From positions 1 to 7,396 of the forward strand of contig USDI01000107.1 in assembly GCA_900553305.1 (NCBI GenBank): 7,396 nt of DNA, read 5' to 3'. Positions 6,756-7,396 of the stretch are shown piece after piece. Positions within the stretch are counted from its first letter, which is position 1; every line of letters starts with the position of its first letter. Below the pieces are notes generated by a model. That model saw only the letters and a list, made by a program, of their open reading frames with translations. It had not been told where the DNA came from and did no database searches. Origin of the DNA: an uncultured Lachnospiraceae bacterium. Its GTDB lineage: Bacteria > Bacillota > Clostridia > Lachnospirales > Lachnospiraceae. The position numbers and the translations under genes are program-made.

Positions 6756-6926
6756 TTATTCCTCAGAAATAGCACCTACGGGGCATCCGCCTGCGCAGGA
6801 ACCACAGCTGATACATGTATCTGCATTGATTTCGAACTTGCCATCTCCTTCAGAAATAGCACCTACAGGACACTGACCTGCACAAGATCCGCACTGGATG
6901 CAAGAATCACCAATTACATATGCCAT
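6756..6926 (-). CDS. 2[4Fe-4S] clostridial-type ferredoxin
   Basis: This 56-residue cytoplasmic electron carrier has two CxxCxxCxxxCP cluster motifs: C9, C12, C15, C19 and C38, C41, C44, C48, each followed by Pro. Together they bind two [4Fe-4S] clusters and typically serve low-potential partners such as pyruvate:ferredoxin oxidoreductase, hydrogenase or Rnf. The two halves are a 29-residue duplication (each ends V-G-A-I-S-E). The start is placed at the Met of M-A-Y-V-I because AAGGAGG (6935-6941 on the - strand) lies eight bases before it; the upstream in-frame Met at 6951-6953 would put this site inside the coding region. The gene stands alone, with its own promoter and terminator, which fits a highly expressed ferredoxin. 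Confidence 0.95.
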   Translation of the reverse strand: MAYVIGDSCIQCGSCAGQCPVGAISEGDGKFEINADTCISCGSCAGGCPVGAISEE

Positions 6927-6934
6927 GGTAAAAA

Positions 6935-6941
6935 CCTCCTT
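6935..6941 (-). promoter_or_regulatory. Ribosome binding site of ferredoxin gene
   Basis: AAGGAGG on the - strand, eight bases before the ATG at 6926, decides for the shorter 56-residue form and against a start at 6953. Confidence 0.85.
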
Positions 6942-6961
6942 CATAAAATACATAAACCTAT

Positions 6962-6983
6962 GATTGATAATTCTTTATCAATC
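6962..6983. promoter_or_regulatory. 9-bp inverted repeat at the predicted ferredoxin transcription start (candidate operator)
   Basis: GATTGATAA (6962-6970) and TTATCAATC (6975-6983) are exact reverse complements separated by TTCT. The repeat sits just downstream of the predicted -10 on the - strand, where a bound repressor would block transcription. It may instead be a 5' stem in the mRNA. The inner TGATAA/TTATCA recalls Fur-type sites, but the spacing differs from the 7-1-7 form. Confidence 0.45.
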
Positions 6984-6989
6984 GTCTAT

Positions 6990-7018
6990 ATTGTAATATA
7001 AATGAGGCATATTTACAA
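6990..7018 (-). promoter_or_regulatory. Ferredoxin promoter
   Basis: On the - strand TTGTAA (7013-7018) serves as -35 and TACAAT (6990-6995) as -10, with an optimal 17-base spacer. Transcription would start near 6983, giving a leader of about 57 bases. Confidence 0.65.
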
Positions 7019-7092
7019 GATCTAAGCGTGTTTTTTGACAAAAATTTATTGCCAAAATTTATCACTTAATAGAAGAAATTTCTGAAATTAGA

Positions 7093-7101
7093 TGCTATAA
7101 T
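7093..7101 (+). promoter_or_regulatory. Extended -10 promoter of the sensor-domain gene
   Basis: TGCTATAAT contains a perfect TATAAT preceded by TGn. The -35 region is weak, as often with extended -10 promoters. It lies 48 bases before the ATG at 7150. A TTGACA at 7035-7040 is too far upstream to pair with it. Two copies of AAAATTTAT (7041-7049 and 7054-7062) lie upstream of the promoter and could be regulatory or simply AT-rich. Confidence 0.6.
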
Positions 7102-7149
7102 GTAAAATGCAGGTATGTATTTCGAATATAGTATTAAGGAGACATAGCT

Positions 7150-7396
7150 ATGAAAAAAATAGGTATTTTCATGGGCGATATTACTCAGGACTATCAGTCG
7201 GTAGTAATCAAGGCAATTTTTGATGAAGCAAATAAAATGGGGTATACTGCATTTTGCTTTGCTAATTTTGGTGCATATGGGAATAAGATATTGTATGCGG
7301 AAGGAGAGAGGGGAGTTGTTTACTTGCCGGATCTTGCAGAGCTTGATGGTATTATCGTAGGTGAGGATACTTTTGATGTACCGGGAATGGAGAATG
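7150..7396 (+). CDS. Periplasmic-binding-protein-like (LacI-type) sensor domain protein, 3'-truncated by window edge
   Basis: Eighty-two codons are visible. The protein opens directly with a beta strand (K-K-I-G-I-F-M-G-D), then a helix (V-V-I-K-A-I-F-D-E-A-N-K-M-G-Y), a strand (T-A-F-C-F-A-N-F) and, after a loop, L-A-E-L-D-G-I-I-V-G-E-D. This is the alpha/beta order of the first lobe of LacI/GalR-type ligand-binding domains. There is no signal peptide and no N-terminal helix-turn-helix, so it is neither an exported binding protein nor an ordinary LacI repressor. Proteins of this kind usually carry a C-terminal output domain such as GGDEF or an HTH, but that part is outside the window, so this is inference. 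AAGGAG at 7136-7141, eight bases before the ATG, supports the start. Confidence 0.7.
   Translation, partial: MKKIGIFMGDITQDYQSVVIKAIFDEANKMGYTAFCFANFGAYGNKILYAEGERGVVYLPDLAELDGIIVGEDTFDVPGMEN

Noticed and set aside
6927..6953. An upstream Met (6951-6953) that would lengthen the ferredoxin by nine residues
   Set aside because: The AAGGAGG at 6935-6941 would lie inside the coding region, and clostridial ferredoxins start with M-A-Y just before the first cysteine motif.
7035..7063. TTGACA at 7035-7040 as a -35 for a second + strand promoter
   Set aside because: At 17 bases spacing the -10 would be TTTATC, a poor match; the extended -10 at 7093-7101 is better.
1..7396. CRISPR arrays, tRNA or rRNA genes, insertion-sequence transposases
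   Set aside because: No regularly spaced repeats, cloverleaf-like segments, rRNA segments or transposase motifs were seen in the window.

Overview
The window looks like a chromosomal segment of a low-to-moderate GC Firmicute of class Clostridia, most likely Lachnospiraceae. This rests on the gdpP–rplI–dnaB gene order typical of Firmicutes, strong AGGAGG-type ribosome binding sites before several genes, a clostridial 2[4Fe-4S] ferredoxin, and the general style of the proteins. The assignment is inference; no rRNA or tRNA gene is present to confirm it.

Layout. Positions 2-781 hold the 3' part of a beta-lactamase-fold serine hydrolase (5' end outside the window). Positions 805-937 hold a short reading frame for one membrane-spanning segment that lacks an in-frame start and looks like a frameshifted or decayed small gene; it overlaps the start of the next gene. 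Positions 927-1697 encode a TraX-family multi-pass membrane protein. A 286-base gap (1698-1983) follows. It contains an extended -10 promoter and a 153-base element closed by 13-bp perfect inverted repeats with several internal hairpins, just upstream of gdpP. Then comes a compact housekeeping block on the + strand: gdpP (c-di-AMP phosphodiesterase, 1984-4047), rplI (ribosomal protein L9, 4067-4513) and dnaB (replicative helicase, 4553-5896). The dnaB–MerR gap holds two hairpins in tandem, the second resembling an intrinsic terminator, and is followed by a MerR-type DNA-binding protein with a long charged helical tail (6001-6675). A hairpin usable in both directions (6707-6740) separates this from a convergent ferredoxin gene on the - strand (6756-6926). 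A short divergent promoter region leads to the first 82 codons of a protein with a periplasmic-binding-protein-like sensor domain (7150 to the window end).

How they fit together. gdpP, rplI and dnaB are closely spaced (19 and 39 bases) with no terminator seen between them, so they are probably one transcript linking c-di-AMP turnover, ribosome assembly and replication. The flanking genes (serine hydrolase, TraX-like protein, ferredoxin, sensor protein) look like independent units. The most interesting non-coding signal is the structured element at 1786-1938: its left arm abuts a good extended -10, so it could be the leader RNA of gdpP, or alternatively a MITE-like insertion. These two readings can be separated by comparative searches.
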